Shown here: piece after piece, positions 1 to 11,924 of the stretch
Layout: the number at the start of each line of letters is the position of its first letter
How positions within the stretch are numbered: the first letter of the stretch is position 1
NCBI GenBank assembly: GCA_030062745.1
Contig: CP099845.1
Location: forward strand, 19,694,903 to 19,758,902
Origin: Capitulum mitella
Lineage: Eukaryota > Arthropoda > Thecostraca > Pollicipedomorpha > Pollicipedidae
Direction: 5' to 3'
DNA length: 64,000 bases
Position numbers and translations under genes: made by a program
The notes under the pieces: generated by a model
Seen by the model: only the letters and a program-made list of their open reading frames with translations
Databases searched by the model: none
What the model was told of the DNA's origin: nothing

Positions 1-52
1 AAGCAAACGTTTCTCAGCTTCCAGTGATGTTGCCAGCTCAACAGCTGCAAAC

Positions 53-508
53 ATGAACTTCAAGCTCCTGGTAAATGGTATGAAACTGAGCAAAACTGCA
101 AGCTGAAAGAGGATAACAGAGGTTGTAAATGGCATACAACCGTTTGAATTACATAGTAGGTCGTGTCAGACTAGGTGATCTTTGTGGGCGAGACGATTTT
201 ATTGGCACTGACAAAAAGAAAAATGAATGATTAAATGTCTTATTTTCTTGTCTGTCGTGCTTCTGACGTCTTTCAGCATCTTGCGACGACTTCAGATTCT
301 GCAGTTTTCTACTTTAGCTGCTGTGGCCTCGGCTGAATACGGTGAAGGCTACGGGAAGGGAGGACACGGAGGTGGATACGGAGGTGGATACAAGGGCGGC
401 TATGGAGGAAGATCATGGGGAGGATACGGCGGCGGATACAAGGGAGGCTACGGAGGAGGATCCAGAGGCGGTTACGGAGGCGGCTACAAGGGTGGATACA
501 AGGGTTAA
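53..508 (+). CDS. Gly/Tyr-rich secreted peptide, copy 1 (two exons)
   Basis: The exons are 53-70 (MNFKLL) and 296-508, joined in phase 0 across a 225-bp intron. The predicted precursor is 76 residues: a 19-residue signal peptide ending ASA and a 57-residue mature chain made of GGYGGGYKGGYGG-type repeats ending GGYKGGYKG. It has no cysteine and many Lys/Arg. The start is the ATG at 53, because the same MNFKLL exon recurs in every other copy; the ATG at 227 lies inside the intron. Oddities: the donor is GTAAAT rather than GTAAGT, the signal core is ILQFSTLAAVASA rather than ILLFVAMVAVASA, the mature chain starts with Glu (EYGEGY), and one repeat has Trp (RSWGG). The promoter lies before the window; 1-52 is 5' UTR matching the other copies. 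A role as an antimicrobial or cuticle/secretion peptide is inferred from composition only. Confidence 0.82.
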
Positions 509-587
509 AGCGCCTGGGATTTGTTATTGCCCCTGCCCCTTCGCTCCGGATCTTTTTCCTTTCGAAGAAAAAATTGAAGTAAGATGG

Positions 588-593
588 AATAAA
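588..593 (+). terminator. polyadenylation signal AATAAA of copy 1
   Basis: A canonical AATAAA lies 80 bases after the stop codon of copy 1. No other plausible gene on this strand needs it, so it is the likely cleavage/polyadenylation signal. Confidence 0.5.
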
Positions 594-859
594 TCGCCAA
601 GGGCGGTTTGAAAAGAGATTCGTGTCAAATGAACAATCAAACCCTCGAAATCTGATAGCCCTCTGACAACTTTCTTTTTCATTGCGTAGTGCGAAAGAAA
701 TGTACTGAATGTAAAACCAGTGCAGGGGCAAAGTGATGTTTTGATTGGTAGAAATATACTCATAACTGTACGTGCCATGTGTATATCCAACACCCATACA
801 ATAACTTCGCGAAATATTGGGATGAATCCAGAATAAGATTCGTATGTGCTCAAGAGCAT

Positions 860-1461
860 GGGAAAACTATTTGGCCGTCATACTGAACGTGCTCATCAAG
901 GATCCGATAATTACATTAGGCTGACTGCCCTGACGATAAAGCACAAAATCTGTACAGACCATGACCCAGCCGCCCAAACACCAAATGTCGAGCATTGGCC
1001 ACAGGCACTCCACCAGATGGTTCTGGTGATTTTCTGTGTCCCGCCAACAACGCGGCCGTCTCGTGATCTGGGTTTATGTTTTGGGTGAAAAAGTGCTGAC
1101 TCCCTCAGAGTACCAGCTCACGGTAGGTGACTTACGCCATGTATTAAGTGACCATGTATTAAGATATGTAGTCAAGGGAACGGCGTTCCACGTTCAAGAA
1201 GCGAAGGCGAGCAAGGTGCAGAACTGCTATGTCTTTGTTGACTCGCTGATGACATACGTCCTAGACAAACTGACGTGGATTCTCACAAGATGGTCAGTTA
1301 GATTTGTCTCTTACGTGAAATATGTGTAACAGGTAATTTACCATTGTGTATGATATATAATGACGCTTTAATATAAAATGCATGCAATATATTTAATACA
1401 TTTTACATTAAATATATTTATATATTTAATGTAAAGTATGAAATATGTAATATGAAACATA

Positions 1462-1494
<33 letters not shown>

Positions 1495-4400
1495 ACTACA
1501 GAAATAATAAAAACTGTGAATGCGCTGTTTGTCTACGCCCCGGACTCCTTCGTACGGCGGGAGTCTTACGATGCCGTGCACCTTCTTTCATGAAAACCCT
1601 GGCTGGCCCCTGAACTTTGAAGTTTTACTTCTACATCTCTGATAAATCTCGCGTATCTACATCACGCAGTCACCTACGTCCTGCGGGAGCACATTGAAGG
1701 TGATAACATATCTACTTCTAAAATCAACTGCCCCTGCAAGGGCTACTCTGACCACCGATAATACCGGTTACGTAAATGACCTCGTGCCAGACGGCCCAGG
1801 TCCGACAGTCCCCCACTCCGCCCCATTCCCCACCCGTGGCCCTAACTGACGTAGAGCACGGAAGGAAACTCCACTGTCGGACGCCCTTCGACGTGGTACG
1901 GGCACGCAGTCAAATGGAATGGGCAACGTGCACGACATCGTCTTTTCTCGCACTGAAAATTCGGGCGCATTAGAACATGCGTCTGCACTCAAAGCATTGA
2001 CACAACTGCATTCAATTCTGGCCAAAGGCATTAAGATCAACATCGTAAATTCTGAGTGGTGTTTATATAAATAAATATACTGTTATTGGTTTATTGATTG
2101 ACTGAACAATTTATTCATCCACTGATCGTCCGAAATCGCCTGAGCTGACGCATGCATCCCAACCTTTGCAAAGGTCTCAACTGGCTTGTTCTTTAACTTC
2201 CTGCACTCAAGAAACATTAAAGGAAAGACATTTATTGCTCTTGGAACGAAATAGTGACACTCTGAAAATGCACCTATGGAAAAGATGATACATGCATTAC
2301 ATTTTGCAAGGACACGGACAAAGACACAGCCATCTAAAAACAACTAAAAACAAAACATAGACGACAGAGTTGCAGTTTATAGCCACCAACCCTGGATCTG
2401 ACAATGAAATCCTGCGTTTTCACGCCATCAGATTGACAGTATTGGTCTAACAGCTGGACACAGGCGTTAAAATTCATGCATCGAGTGGGTCAAGCAGAGG
2501 TGAAAATTAACCATTACGTCCAGCACTGGCGGTGCGAATCGGCAAGTTTGCTCTGCCTGAGCGCCCAAGCAGATCGCATAACGCGCGCGAATTTTTTCGC
2601 TGACAGCTGGTTTCACGGTAACATGAACTTGGCATTTGTTGAGAGGAAGTGAGTTAAATGTGCCACTTATGCAGCACTAATACTTTCGTTCAAGGTATGC
2701 GAGGTCACCTTTCAGACGACGGCACGTGCGTCGGCTCTCCGAAAATGGGAGGGCTGGACATCGAACTGGCGATAAAAATGCATCATGTTTTTCACAGGCA
2801 ACAGGACGAACCCAATGGCTTACTTACTACGAATGGAGGGCATGTCCCTGGAAGAAACAAAGTCGCTCGTGTATATGACTTGGCCCTTGCATTCAGGAGA
2901 TAAGCCTAGCTTCTGGAATTTTCGCAACGGTAGTATTTGGAGGGGAAGAGGCCCAGGACTCTCACCCGTTGACACTCACCATTGATCCTTGACGTCTTCT
3001 CGAGGAGTGTTATTGAAGAAGTGTTACTGAAGAAGAATTATGGTGTCGGAAATAACATGCGCCCATATATTCCCCATTTCTGTAAAGCTTTTCTGGGCGT
3101 AAATCTGTGAGGAATCGGATTCCGCCTCCCTCCCCTCGCCCTCCCGTGAAATCTTAAAATGATACAGTCCGATTTGCTCGTATGAGGGTGCAAACGAATC
3201 CTTGAAATGAAAACTAAATGTTGACGTCTTACAAATTGCGAAAGTTGTCAAAGTTGTCGGAAGGACGGTCGGGAATTTCAAAATAGGGAAAAATGTTTGC
3301 GTCTAAATGTTTGCCACTTATTCCGAGATTAAATGGGTCGATCTGTGTCGTTTTGCCATGGAATGGACACTTATGGCACTGCAGTCAGTTTCCTAGACAT
3401 TAGATCGATTACTGAAGTGCGGCATAGGCGCATTCAGTTCCTTGTGCACGGCGGTTAATGCACCATTGAGTGGCATAAACCAGAGAACTATTAACTGTTA
3501 ACTATGTAAACTGGGGAATTATAGGAGGGTCGGAAACATGTTTATGGTTGTTGAAGAATTCCGCGCAGTCGCAAGTATATTTTCCGATGTCAAAATTAAA
3601 AATCATCGGCGAATGCAGAGAATGGTGGGGAGAAGGGATAAAATGAATGGTTTAAAGCTGAAATGTACAGATGGAGATATTGATTATGACAGTACGTTCG
3701 TTAAAAAGATAAAGACATGGAAAAATCAAGTGTTATGTAAAGCATCGGCGGATTCGGTTTCTTGTTAGCAGGGCGTATTTCACGGTTGCACAGGATAAGT
3801 TGAACTATGCCAGGTGGCTTAAAAACATTTTACTTTTGTTGAAGGCTTCCCTGTTTTAGTAAGTATACTGACCGCCACAAAAATTGAAATTCAATGGCAG
3901 ATGCAGGGGAAGGTGGATGGGCAAGACACAGACAAAGAGATCATGGCATTGGCATACGGAAAGAGACATGAGACAAAGGTGTGAAAAAAATCGTCGACTT
4001 TGCATAAAAAAACCATACCTTATCCGCCATGGTGCATTGGAATAATATGTTGGTGTTACTTGTCGTCATTGCACCACCGAATAACAGCGTTCAATACAGG
4101 GATGGTAAATATGGGAACTAAGATACGGAAAATTGCCAACGATGCCCACCACAAGAATTCATAACTTGTGGCCTTCACGAAGGATTTAGAGCACTGCTCA
4201 TGACCGAACGGTGTTATCCTAACTGATGGCAAAGTTGTAAACTGAGACATAAATAAATGGCATTATTGACAAATATCTCCCCCCAAAAAAAGACTTTGCA
4301 TTCGCCCCTGACATTTCGAAATCATTTGTGTTGACCATGATATAATAAGTTGAACCGCCCATTTTTGTACTAAAACGTTTGAAAAGTACACACAAGGCGT

Positions 4401-4640
4401 ACAAAGAAAGTTGGGAAGAGAGACCGAGTTTGAAAGCTGTAGTTCAAGCGGTTGGGAATCAGTAAGTGTAAAACCCCAAATGCAAGAATTCCCCCCCCCC
4501 ATCTCTCCACCTCTCACAGGAAAAAGATTAAACGCAAACAAAACGCATCTTCTCTCTGTGAGTAAAAGCCACCTGGGATACTAGACTGAGTGGTACCCAA
4601 ATTTAACCGGCTCCTATCAGAGGACTTTCTGGACTTCATG
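860..4640. other. intergenic stretch without a recognisable gene
   Basis: Only short open frames without recognisable motifs occur here. A (TA)n tract lies at about 1459-1494 and a C10 run near 4490. The last few hundred bases lead into the conserved promoter of copy 2. I see no transposon ends or coding signature. Confidence 0.5.
1459..1494. repeat. (TA)n microsatellite
   Basis: An almost pure TA dinucleotide tract with one interruption, in AT-rich flanks that repeat 'atatttaatgtaaa'-like words on both strands (1385-1450). Confidence 0.9.
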
Positions 4641-4688
4641 TGATTTCACATCGTCTGACCTTCGTGACCGCTCCCAACATGACGGACT

Positions 4689-4765
4689 GGTCACGACGCA
4701 CAGCCCACCGATGTGCACCGTCCATGCACGTGAAGGCCAAGTCCCTGAGACACCACCGTATAAAA
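4689..4765 (+). promoter_or_regulatory. promoter module and TATA box of copy 2
   Basis: The module shared by all copies is present: GGTCACGAC (4689-4697), a TGTGCA word, CGTGAAGGCC, and a TATAAAAGC-type TATA box at 4759-4765, 76 bases before the ATG. Transcription would start about 30 bases downstream, near the conserved 'cagacacttctcag'. This is the 'AAGC' promoter subtype also seen in copies 6 and 8. Confidence 0.75.
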
Positions 4766-4840
4766 GCTCCTGACCAGCGTCAGCAGGCAGACACTTCTCA
4801 GCTTCAAGCGAAGTCACCAGTCCGAGCAACATCTGTAAAC

Positions 4841-5615
4841 ATGAACTTCAAGCTGCTGGTAAGTGTACCAGGACCTGAAGACATTCCCAATAAATCGTTT
4901 TAAATAACAATATTCTGAGCTGAAAGTGAATCATGGGAACTGTCAGGGAACCCATGGTTGTTTGAGAACAAGCAACGTTCGCGGACCACCCATCATTCAA
5001 AATGCAGACTATGGACACACTGAACAGATGGAAACAATTCAAACCCATCTTCAATCTTTTGTGTTTTTATTCATGTGTCTCATTTGTTTTTCATTGTTGG
5101 GTAACCTTCTAGGTTCTCATGCACTTCAAAATTCTACCCGCCTAAAACCGAACGCAATTTCCTTGCAAGCAGTTGACACTTCCAAAAAGAGCCAGGAGAA
5201 CCTGAGTTCGTGGCTCAATTGACCTACTTACTCTGTATTAGTCTACCCACCTCCATTGAACAGTAAATCGTAAGCGGTGACAAACCGTTTTCTAGATTCT
5301 TTTTTGGACGCCGTCGTTCATATCGTCTTGTCATAGGTCTTGTCACACCACAAACCACTCACCATTTGTTTAAACAAATTTATGTGCTCTTCGAGTGACA
5401 CTTAATGGCTTCTGACGTGTTGTTTTTGGCCGTTTCAGATTCTTCTGTTTGTTACCCTGGTGGCCGTGGCCTCGGCCGGATACCGTGGAGGTTACGGGAA
5501 GGGTGGATACGGTGGAGGCTACAGTAAGGGTGGATACGGTGGAGGCTACAGGAAGAGCGGATACGGAGGTGGTCGTGGAGGTGGTTACAAGGGCGGCCGT
5601 GGATACCATGGATAA
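4841..5615 (+). CDS. Gly/Tyr-rich secreted peptide, copy 2 (divergent, two exons)
   Basis: The exons are 4841-4858 (MNFKLL, donor GTAAGT) and 5439-5615 (acceptor TTTCAG), with a 580-bp phase-0 intron, the longest in the family. Exon 2 has no usable ATG, so it is missed unless exon 1 is joined. The product is 64 residues: signal MNFKLL plus ILLFVTLVAVASA, then 45 mature residues. The repeats differ from those of the other copies: GGYSKGGYGGGYRKSGYGG, then GGRGGGYKGGRGYHG at the C-terminus in place of GGYKGGYKG. The mature chain has no acidic residue and no cysteine. Position, splice sites, signal core and promoter show it is a true paralogue; the altered C-terminus suggests an older or functionally diverged member. 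Confidence 0.82.
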
Positions 5616-5784
5616 AGCAAGATGGTCCGGATGTGCGGAAACCGTCACGTCCATTCTTTACCGGTCGGTATACTGGCTCTGAAACTCGAGATCAACTTTT
5701 GCTCTGTGTAATTAATACATGCAGTGAGACAGACAGGGATATCAAACTGAGCACGACTTTGCGCGGTACTTTCTGTTTTGCGTA

Positions 5785-5790
5785 AATAAA
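5785..5790 (+). terminator. polyadenylation signal AATAAA of copy 2
   Basis: A canonical AATAAA lies 170 bases after the stop of copy 2, giving a plausible short 3' UTR. Confidence 0.5.
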
Positions 5791-5869
5791 CTTTTCGACT
5801 TTTGCAAAATGAACGCAGTTCTCCGCAAAACATCGTAAAAAAGCTCATCATTTTGTGGATCAGTACTGA

Positions 5870-8780
5870 TAATGATGATAAACGAACACCTTACATGTGT
5901 CTCAAACACAATAACTGCATCAACTCATGATCGTAGCACAAAGTTCATATGTCCAAAATATACGAATTGGCAACTAGTCCAGACATGTCTTGAAAGTCCA
6001 ATGTCAAACACGAAGAATATTGTAAACAAGAAAATCGTTCCAAGTTTCTTGCTCCTAACCAAAAGTTTAGATCGGAAACCTGACAAGGAAACTGAGTAAA
6101 CTACATCTATGAAACACTCATCAACTTAGAAAGTGTCGCGAAGTTGAACATTTGTATCAGTGATTTTCCGCCTGGCATGTTATTTTTGCCTGTTGGCGAC
6201 CTCGCTTGTGCTACAGTCTCAGTCTCCCAATTCTTCTCCAGTTGCACAAAGAGTTAATACTTCATACATTCACGCTGTATTGCCACTTACAGCACCCTCT
6301 TCTACAGCACTCGAACAGTCACACCGAAAGACACCTTAGTGTAGTGGCACAGAGAAAGTTTCCACACATAGCGCAGCCGCACAGAGATAGAGAGAAGGAG
6401 AGGGGGGGGGGGAGCGAGAGAGAGCGAACGCGCGACGCGCTTTTTATACGGCCTACGGACGGAAATGGCTGCCACATGTGGTGCAACAATAGCACTGACC
6501 AATCAGAGAGCTTCGTACTGGCTTATGATTCCGAAAAGTACGTGATGTGAGGTTGATACAATTAAATCTACCTTGCGAGTTAGAAATATGGAATTCTGAT
6601 ATAAAGAGACAAGGAACAGAGGAGTTTTAAAGTGGCAGAGGAAACTTTGCTACAACACGAACAGATAAACACGTTTCTACGTCAGATGTGACTCTGATTC
6701 GGTGTAGTCTGCGGACACCTCATTGCTTTTGTGAAGTTTGCTGTTTCGCCATATGTAACATTTTACTTTCAAACCCTAAAAACTGGACAAGAGGATGTGG
6801 TGGGAAGCATACAAGATGCCTACTCTCCAAAAAAGAACAACACGAACAGTGGCTGAGATCCCAACGCTACAGTGCGCTGGCCGCAGAAATGTAAGCGGAA
6901 AACGACACTGAAACGGCAAAAGTGAAGCAACAGCACTTGCTTGCACTAAATATGGTTGCATAGCTACTAATCAAGGTTACGTTTTTGCCAAAACTTTTCA
7001 ATGCAATATTTCCAATACTTGTAACTGTGTAGTCTCGTCTCGTACCTATAAAGGGAACACGTTTATTGTGTTCCTTTATATAAACTGGAAATATGCATTT
7101 TTTTGTCTGTGGGTTTTCGATACTCCATGTCCTGACAAGATTCGATGGCTGCAAAATAATTTTACAATGCAAGACTTTTTCACTTCCACGCATGTTTTGC
7201 CTAAGCAATGGAAAAAACAGCGGTGTTTAAGGAAGATTATATATCGTATCTTTGGGTGCTTTTAAGACAGCCGTGTCATCACCACCATCAGTTTTGGAAC
7301 GTCAAGTGCAATGCATCGTACGGAACGAAGCATCGCGGTCCAGCGGGTAGACAGCCTCGTGATACAGCATTTGCCACTGTATCAGACTAGACACCGTTGC
7401 TCATGTCACTACGATTACGCCAGGGATTGCGGATGGCATATGTCTGTCACTGGGCTTTGAATGTCATGCTTCATAAATATAGGCTACGTACTGAATGCAA
7501 AAAATTAAAATTAAAATGGAAACCAGCTGTACAGGAATAACAAAACAGGTCAGGCAGCCTTGGCTTTCATCATTCTCTTGTCTATTGCTCTTTTTACGGT
7601 GGTGATTGTCCAGAGCGATGCCGTATCGTTACATATCCCTATGTGTCACGGACAGCTGAGCGTTAGGTCAGTTTGGTCGACACAGCCTCGCATGGCCGGG
7701 ATGGGCAGTCTTGGTCGGACTTCATCAGAATGCCACCGAAATACGGGGATATGCAGAGACACTGAACTTGGGATGTCTTTTCATGCATCTTTTTTGGAAC
7801 TTCTCTAGATTTTTGTACTGAGGATCGTCTCACACCATTGATCTAGGACTGATCAAAGAAAACCATGTTTTTAGGGCAGGTTGGCATAACATTCTGTGAA
7901 ATTATCCATGGTAGGGATGTCGCTGTGCGCAAATGACTCAGGGGCCCGACACAATTCTTATTTTTATTTTGCTTGGCTATCATTTGCCAAATAGCAAACT
8001 GCGTTTTCCTCGTCAACACTAGCAGAAGATATAGGGGAGCGGTGAAATCATCTTTGGAAAATCTCAATCCACATTGGTTGAGGGAAATAACGCCGCAAAA
8101 GAACATAAATTAACATCCCCAATCCATGGTCATGGAAATATCACATCGAGATAGCGTTTAGCAAGAAAATTTTCCTATCTGGAAATGTCAGGTTTATTGA
8201 ACGTTAGTCGAGTAAACTACTGTCTTTTTCATGTTCGAGACTGAGGGTCTAGTTCGATTGTTTTCAGGCTTCAAGATAGGTACTGATGATTGTCGTTTCC
8301 TTTAACTAAATAATTTGACCTGATGACCTGTGGGCGGAGTGCATGTCAGGTTTTATATCCAGTTTTTGGACCACCAGAATTTTAATTGCTAAGGGCGGGC
8401 TAATCCCATTTGAGACATGGGACCTAAATTGACCATATGAGATGTTCTCCATGCGAATACACCTGCTGTGACCATACGTGATGCAACCCACACCCATGGT
8501 CGCCTTTATAGTTTTTGCTGCCTTAACGCTCTTAGTTTGGGTCGCCAAACCAAGAACCATTTTCGTCGCGGAAGTATCATACCGTTCAACATGAAAACTT
8601 TTCGTTACTGTCAAGGCTACGCCGCCACCCGGTACCAAATTAATTTGCGTGAAAAATGCCTCATGGCACAGGCGTAGCACGATTTAGGGGAGACATTGTC
8701 ATGAATCGATTTTACATGATTGTATGCTGCTTCGTAGCTAATCGACGGTACTTCAGCAGATAATACGACAGACGCCAGAA
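5870..8780. other. intergenic stretch without a recognisable gene
   Basis: Short open frames only. The one compositional feature is a purine-rich, strand-biased tract near 6384-6430 (GA repeats around a G10 run). No family motif, transposon terminus or copy of the peptide gene is visible. Confidence 0.45.
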
Positions 8781-8787
8781 ACAACTA

Positions 8788-8877
8788 GAAAAGCGTCATG
8801 TGATGAAAAGCGACTTGGAAAAGCGTCATGTGATGAAAAGCGACTTGGAAAAGCGTCATGTGATGAATGCAGACTTG
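8788..8877. repeat. tandem repeat, 3 x 30 bp
   Basis: Three consecutive 30-bp units (8788-8817, 8818-8847, 8848-8877), each starting gaaaagcgtcatgtgatga. The first two are identical and the third differs near its end. The unit contains the E-box-like word CATGTG. It is a local expansion with no open gene around it. Confidence 0.92.
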
Positions 8878-9486
8878 ATCTGCGTTCCACACGTATCTGC
8901 GGCGTTGTGCAGCTAGTTTGCCAGAAAAATACGACTCCTTCCGTACAAAAAGACGACATTTTCCCTTGTTTCTGTCAACGTCTGAAATAGCCGATTTTGA
9001 CCGGAGTGAGAGTAACTAGACTTTATGCTTTACCTACCTACTATGTGGTATGGTTAAACCAGGCCACCTTTTCTTGTACTAACCTTTTAGAACCACATGA
9101 CAAGCATGATTTTGGAAGCCTTCCGCCAAACGCCCACGTGTTGTCTGACTTAAGATAACAACTAGTGGCCTTCATATTGACCTGACTCCAGACGTTCTGG
9201 GTGGTTTCTTGCAGCACCGGCAAAGTCCTGCCAACGGTATCGTGCTTTTTCTGTGGCATGGTATGGTTCTTGAGATCTTCGAGCGGGAGTCTTGTGAACC
9301 CTGGGCGCCAGACGCACCACACTCTGAGCTGTATGTGACGCTCCTGGCTTCGTCAGCCGTTGCCTCGCCGTGTCGATATGCAGTCTCGTTTCTATGTCAT
9401 CCCCAACCACTTCTGACGCTGATTGTGCGTAACACGATCTGACATGATAGGATAACACACTGTCTCGTTTCCAGATGTTGTGACCG

Positions 9487-9530
9487 TGTTCTGTTCAGAA
9501 CAGAACAGAACACATGATTGTGTTCTGTTC
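9487..9530. other. compound palindrome of TGTTCT/AGAACA half-sites
   Basis: Two overlapping perfect inverted repeats: 10-bp arms around one base (9487-9507) and 12-bp arms around TGAT (9503-9514 and 9519-9530). Both are built from alternating TGTTCTG and CAGAACA words. Confidence 0.85.
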
Positions 9531-10619
9531 CAGGTATTTTTTTCGTTAGTTTCCGTAGGGTTGGGATGCTGTTTTGCTAGTTCGTGTGCGTCCTTTTCCA
9601 CACTGACAGGGCCTCCCGCGTTTGGGGGTACATATTTATTGTTTCTTTTAGTGTGTGTATGTTTTTTCCTATGTGCGAGTACGTATGTCTCCCGTCTCAT
9701 GCACCCGTAATGGTCGTCAGACTGTGACGGCTCCAGTGGGCCGCACAACCATGCACACTCCGAGGGAGGCCATCACAGGCAAAAGAGCGTTCTCATACAC
9801 GGCCCGCTGCTCATTGCGAGGACTACTCGTCCCATTAGGCAGGTGTGCGGCACTTCGCAGCTGTCAAACGCCGACGGCGCACAGGGTATCGTAGTGCGGT
9901 ACTGTGTCGGAAGCGATTGATGGAGGACGCCCGTGGTGCACGTCACTCGGCGATATCAGTTGCAACTTTTCGTGGCAGCGAGCGTCACTACAGTTACGCT
10001 GTTGGCTTATCCGGTTACAAGGTTAGAAGCGTCCCTGAAGGGAAGAGTGGCCACCTCTTCGCGGGTTGTAGCAACATGTCGACGGTCATTTGCCGTAGAA
10101 GCATCTTCTGGGGGTCCCATGTTCTCGTCAGAACGCATCGAAACGTCGTTTGTCTGTTCTCTTTTATGACGCTGGCGTTTAGAAGATAGCCCTGTGTTCC
10201 ACTGACAGGCTCCGTGCTCATCTGGGGTCTGCTTTACTGTTTTACACGGGGAACTATTTAGCATATAAAACGGTGAGTTGTGACCTTTACCAAGAGCAAT
10301 GCCTGTGTGACAAAATTACCCATGTCTTCTCTCAGCGAATCATGATTTTCTACTAAAGGTCTGCTTAGGGTCTCAGTAGGACTTGATACCAGTTCTATTG
10401 TCCAGTGTCATAATAACCTCAATATACCCGGCAATCAAATTTGTAAAAAAACAAAATTCTAGATCGTCCCATCACCCCCCCCCGAAGATTTCTAACCACG
10501 TCTTTCTAGAGCGCGTTATGAAACGGAGACCATCACAATGACTGCTATTTCATTCTTTTTTTACTTGACGCCATTTAGGTACGACAGTCAGCAGATTCGC
10601 GCTCGAGAGCAAAGGTTCT

Positions 10620-10656
10620 CGACGTCGGGCTCTCCACCTCGGAGAGCCCGACGTCG
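10620..10656. other. perfect 16-bp stem-loop
   Basis: Arms 10620-10635 and 10641-10656 are perfect reverse complements (CGACGTCGGGCTCTCC), separated by the 5-base loop ACCTC. It is GC-rich and would be very stable as DNA or RNA. No coding context is visible. Confidence 0.85.
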
Positions 10657-11924
10657 GGTCTTCATTAAACAGGCTGTGAACGACTTAACCCGTCCCCGAC
10701 TGGGGGGAGGGCAGTTGACTGCCCCCTGAGACTGGCCATTTCTCGGTCTTATGCAGTGGTATGGGAAATTATATTTTTTTTGACATGCGTGACACTAATT
10801 GGGATTTTCCAGCAGAACGATTACAAACACAGAGTTTTTCACGAAAAATTTTAGCTTCTTTCAAGACGTGTAGATGTCTTGGTTTCAAATTTTTCCGCCA
10901 GAAAAATGTGAACAGGGTCATTTGACATAACGTGGCCCTTTTTGACTTAAACATTCATTTTCTTTCAAAAAATGGTGATTTCGTCTTGCTTAGTCAAGGG
11001 CAGTCGATTTTACTTTGTCTGTGGGACTTATAATTTTTAAGATCTTGGAGGAGGTGGTGCTCCCATGACCCTCCAGCCCAGCAAAGGTGGATCCGGGGTC
11101 AGGCCCGGCGACGATTAAAAAAGGGTAAAACCGTGCTCGATTAAGTCCTTTAATCCAATCTGATCATCATTGCCTTTCTTTACTAATTGCTATGCTGGTC
11201 TGCTGATGGTAGCGCCCTGAGGCTACAACGTCTCACACGGTTTGAATAAACCTAACATCCTTCCACATCGTCGCCAACATGGTCCGTTCCCTTAAGCCCG
11301 CAATGATTCTTCTTGTCGTTTCCATGGCAACGGGTGCGTTTATAGAAGGCTCGATGTCGTGAGTATGTACTGGATGTAAATCCAAGAAAGGAAGCCTCTT
11401 CATATTTTGCTTTACTCGGCGGAGCAGAACTGTCCGTTGCAGAAAATAGCTTTTGCTTTGTGACATAGCACGTGTCTCCTCAAATGCCTTAATTTCTAGG
11501 GCACAGTTTCTGTGTGCGTTTTAAACGACTATGCATTTTTCATGCCTAGCTCAGAACACCAATTGCAGACACGTTTTGACGTTTAGTTGGACGTTTTAAC
11601 GTTTATAGTTTATGTTGCCTTTGAGCAGTCGCTTCAACTACTCCTTCAACTGCTGGAATCCGGCTGTGCGTGTCGTCCCGTGCGAACCCGGCGGCCCGGT
11701 CATGGTCGTGCGCCGCGGCGGTTTCCGCCGCTCCGCACTAACAGCTGCGGCGGTAGTGACCGTGACCTTGCGGCCAGCTGACCGCCGACCCGTGGCTGGC
11801 ATCGTGCCAGTTCAGGACGCACCAGGTGCTTGCACCACCGTGGCCGGTGCTCCAAGCACCGTCAGCGGGAAGCCCGAGGCGGAAATGTTTGGCGTGGAGA
11901 TGTCGGTAGCCGTAACATGAAGAG

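Larger units (their letters stand above)
8880..11900. other. unassigned intergenic DNA with hairpins
   Basis: No gene is supported. The region contains compound palindromes (9487-9530), a perfect hairpin (10620-10656), a C10 run near 10480, a solitary hAT-like terminus-like sequence near 10690 and a GC-rich patch at about 11,650-11,890. That patch may be the upstream part (ORF1 or 5' region) of the LINE that follows. Confidence 0.4.

Noticed and set aside
309..797. Minus-strand 162-codon frame opposite copy 1, and similar Pro/Arg/Ser/Leu-rich frames opposite or overlapping all other copies (for example 22682-23149, 51330-51758)
   Set aside because: These are the other reading frames of the GGA/GGC/TAC/AAG repeats of the peptide genes, recognisable by their 'HPCSRLRNRP' and 'DTRAATEEDPG' patterns.
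9480..10189. Cluster of overlapping frames on both strands around 9.5-10.2 kb
   Set aside because: The lack of stops reflects local composition; no domain, no splice context and no repeat elsewhere in the window supports a gene.
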